The notes beneath the pieces were generated by a model that was not told where the DNA came from, searched no databases, and worked only from the letters and a program-made list of their open reading frames with translations. From DASZGI01 sp035938995 (lineage in GTDB: Bacteria; Actinomycetota; Actinomycetes; Streptomycetales; Catenulisporaceae), in assembly GCF_035938995.1 (NCBI RefSeq), contig NZ_DASZGI010000202.1, forward strand, positions 1 to 30,865: a stretch of DNA of 30,865 nt, in the 5' to 3' direction. The number at the start of each line of letters is the position of its first letter. Position 1 is the stretch's first letter. A program made the translations under genes and the position numbers. This document shows, piece by piece, positions 29,610 to 30,865 of the stretch.

Positions 29610-29722
29610 GGCTTCACTTCCCTCCTGAAGGGGGACGGCTGCGCGAATCCGGGCTCAGTGTGCGAACGCGACCTCGAAGATCGCCGCACGCCCGCTCGCT
29701 CGGATGCCTGTATTCCTCCCGC

Positions 29723-29745
29723 ACGCTCGAGCGCCGGTCGAGCGT
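29723..29745. promoter_or_regulatory. 8-bp inverted repeat upstream of doxX-like gene, possible operator
   Basis: ACGCTCGA (29723-29730) and TCGAGCGT (29738-29745) flank a 7-base centre. The 23-bp dyad lies 80 bp before the DoxX-like gene and about 115 bp from the divergent monooxygenase start, suitable for control of both. Confidence 0.4.
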
Positions 29746-29824
29746 CGCGCGACCACCCGCCTCTGCACTGCACGGGTCCGCACCGTTCAGCGCTACCACT
29801 ACTACGAGAGAAAGGTGATGTCCG

Positions 29825-30325
29825 GTGCCTTCGAAGACATCGTTGCTACGCCTGCGCGACGTCGCGCTCTCGCTCAACCGGCTCGTCCTCTGCTTCCTGT
29901 TCACCACGCACGGCGTGGCCGCGATCTTCGGCGTGGCCGGCGGCGCGGTGCCGGAGGGCGGGAAGATCTCCCCGTGGCTGTGGCCGTACGGCGTGGCCGC
30001 GCTCATCCAGCTCGTCGGCGGCGCGCTGGTGGGCTTCGGACTCGCGTCCAGGGCCGTGGCTCTCATATGCTCCGGTTCGATGGCGTTCGCATACTTCGAC
30101 ATCCACGCGAAGATCGCGCTGCTGCCCGCGCAGAACGGCGGCGACGAGGCGGTCCTGTTCTGCTGGGGCTTCCTGATGGTGGCGCTCTTCGGTCCGGGCC
30201 CGCTGTCGCTGGACGCGCTGATCGGGCGCGTGTTGCGGCGCTCCGACTCCGCCGCGGGTGCCACGGTGACCGAGCTGGTCCCGGCGACCGCCGAACCCGC
30301 CCCGACCCTCTCGGAAGCCGCGTGA
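29825..30325 (+). CDS. DoxX-like membrane protein
   Basis: The 166-residue protein has four hydrophobic helices (LSLNRLVLCFLFTTHGVAAIF; WPYGVAALIQLVGGALVGFG; AVALICSGSMAFAYF; AVLFCWGFLMVALFGPG). It shows the DoxX pattern, including LFTTHG in helix 1, and a charged, Ala/Pro-rich cytosolic tail. DoxX-family proteins are membrane redox or thiosulfate-quinone-linked subunits; in actinomycetes some act with SodA and a thiol oxidoreductase against oxidative stress. Start GTG 29825 has AAAGG about 9 bases upstream. A different-frame ATG at 29818 does not continue a plausible protein. The gene is followed closely by a winged-helix protein. Confidence 0.85.
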   Translation: MPSKTSLLRLRDVALSLNRLVLCFLFTTHGVAAIFGVAGGAVPEGGKISPWLWPYGVAALIQLVGGALVGFGLASRAVALICSGSMAFAYFDIHAKIALLPAQNGGDEAVLFCWGFLMVALFGPGPLSLDALIGRVLRRSDSAAGATVTELVPATAEPAPTLSEAA

Positions 30326-30395
30326 CAGTCGCGTGACAGTCCCAAGCAAGAAGTCCTCCAGCCGCGGTTCCACTACCGGAGCCGCGGCCGGGGAC

Positions 30396-30865
30396 GTGTT
30401 GAGTCTCCGTGTTCTGAACCGCACGCTGCTGCGGCGGCAGCTCTTGCTCGACCGTGTCGCGATCCCGGTCGAACAGGCCGTCGAGCACCTCGTCGCCATG
30501 CAGGCGCAGGCTCCTGACCCGCCGTACCTCGGTCTGTGGACCCGGCTGCGCCCGTTCGCGCTCAAGGACCTCAGCAACGCCATCATGCAGCGCCGCGTGG
30601 TTCGCATCGCCCTGCACCGCAACACGATCCACCTGGTCACCGCGGCCGACTGCCTCTCGTTCCGGCCGGTCCTGCAGCCGATGATGGAAATGTCCATGCG
30701 GACCGCGTTCGTGCCCCGCCTGGCCGGCGCCGACCTGGACGAGCTGGCCGCGTTCGGGCGGGAACTGGTCGAGGCGGAGCCGATGACGTTCAGCGCGCTC
30801 AGCAAGGCGCTGGCCGAGCGGTGGCCGGACGCCGACCCGTTCGCGCTGAGCCAGTCGGTGCGCCA
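30396..30865 (+). CDS. Winged-helix DNA-binding domain protein (HTH_42), 5' part
   Basis: The frame is open to the window end, so only about 156 residues are visible. The start LSLRVLNRTLLRRQLLLDR followed by AVEHLVAMQAQAPDPPYLGLWTRL and IALHRNTIHLVTAADC matches the HTH_42 family (PF06224), related to the DNA glycosylase AlkZ/YcaQ that unhooks interstrand crosslinks and excises alkylated bases. The catalytic QxQ-type residues seen in this family appear as QAQ here. GTG 30396 agrees with the usual family start; an in-frame GTG at 30333, 8 bases after the DoxX stop, would add 21 low-complexity residues. AlkZ relatives serve as self-resistance in clusters making DNA-alkylating compounds, which would suit this locus but is inference. 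Confidence 0.8.
   Translation, partial: MLSLRVLNRTLLRRQLLLDRVAIPVEQAVEHLVAMQAQAPDPPYLGLWTRLRPFALKDLSNAIMQRRVVRIALHRNTIHLVTAADCLSFRPVLQPMMEMSMRTAFVPRLAGADLDELAAFGRELVEAEPMTFSALSKALAERWPDADPFALSQSVR

Noticed and set aside
1..30865. tRNA, rRNA, CRISPR, IS element or attachment site
   Set aside because: None recognised by eye on either strand.

Overview
The window is high-GC DNA from an actinomycete, Streptomyces-like or a relative such as the Catenulisporales. Evidence: GC-rich third codon positions, frequent GTG/TTG starts behind GGAGG-type ribosome sites, an F420-type PPOX protein, a DUF574 (SAV2177-type) methyltransferase, a DUF461-like lipoprotein, the TreY/TreZ pair and long GC-rich terminator hairpins without T-tracts. 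No rRNA, tRNA, CRISPR array, transposase or phage gene was seen. The species cannot be named from sequence alone.

Region 1-10.9 kb looks like ordinary chromosome. It holds the tail of a PPOX/F420 oxidoreductase gene, an IclR regulator, a FabH-like ketosynthase III, a Ser/Ala-tailed lipoprotein, a two-CBS protein, a NYN/PIN-like protein and Dps. These are followed by the translationally coupled trehalose genes treY-treZ, which convert the ends of malto-oligosaccharides to trehalose, and the DUF574 methyltransferase.

Region 11-29.6 kb looks like a specialised-metabolism locus, or part of one. On the left are an SRPBCC-ABM fusion protein, an Old Yellow Enzyme, an 82-residue orphan and a 14-TM MFS exporter. 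In the centre a plus-strand operon (15607-21556) encodes an epoxide hydrolase, a zinc-free MDR reductase, two tandem paralogous proteins of a family I do not recognise, a FAD-dependent oxidoreductase, a free peptidyl carrier protein (PCP) and a KAS III-like enzyme with a Cys-His-Asp triad. Facing it on the minus strand are a stand-alone adenylation (A) domain with a valine-type specificity code and a P450-SDR-epoxide-hydrolase-like operon. In that last enzyme the hydrolase nucleophile is missing. A second, divergent P450 and a group D flavin monooxygenase of the acyl-CoA-dehydrogenase fold follow. No complete PKS or NRPS module is present. The most economical reading is that the A domain loads valine or a similar amino acid on the free PCP, the oxidases modify it and the KAS III-like enzyme transfers or condenses it. 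The product and any partner megasynthase are unknown.

The right end holds a DoxX-like membrane protein and the start of a winged-helix protein cut by the window edge. Convergent gene pairs in the accessory region are separated by strong hairpins (10922, 13489, 21604, 21753, 28362). A 23-bp perfect hairpin at 23475-23525 separates the epoxide-hydrolase paralogue from the A-domain gene.
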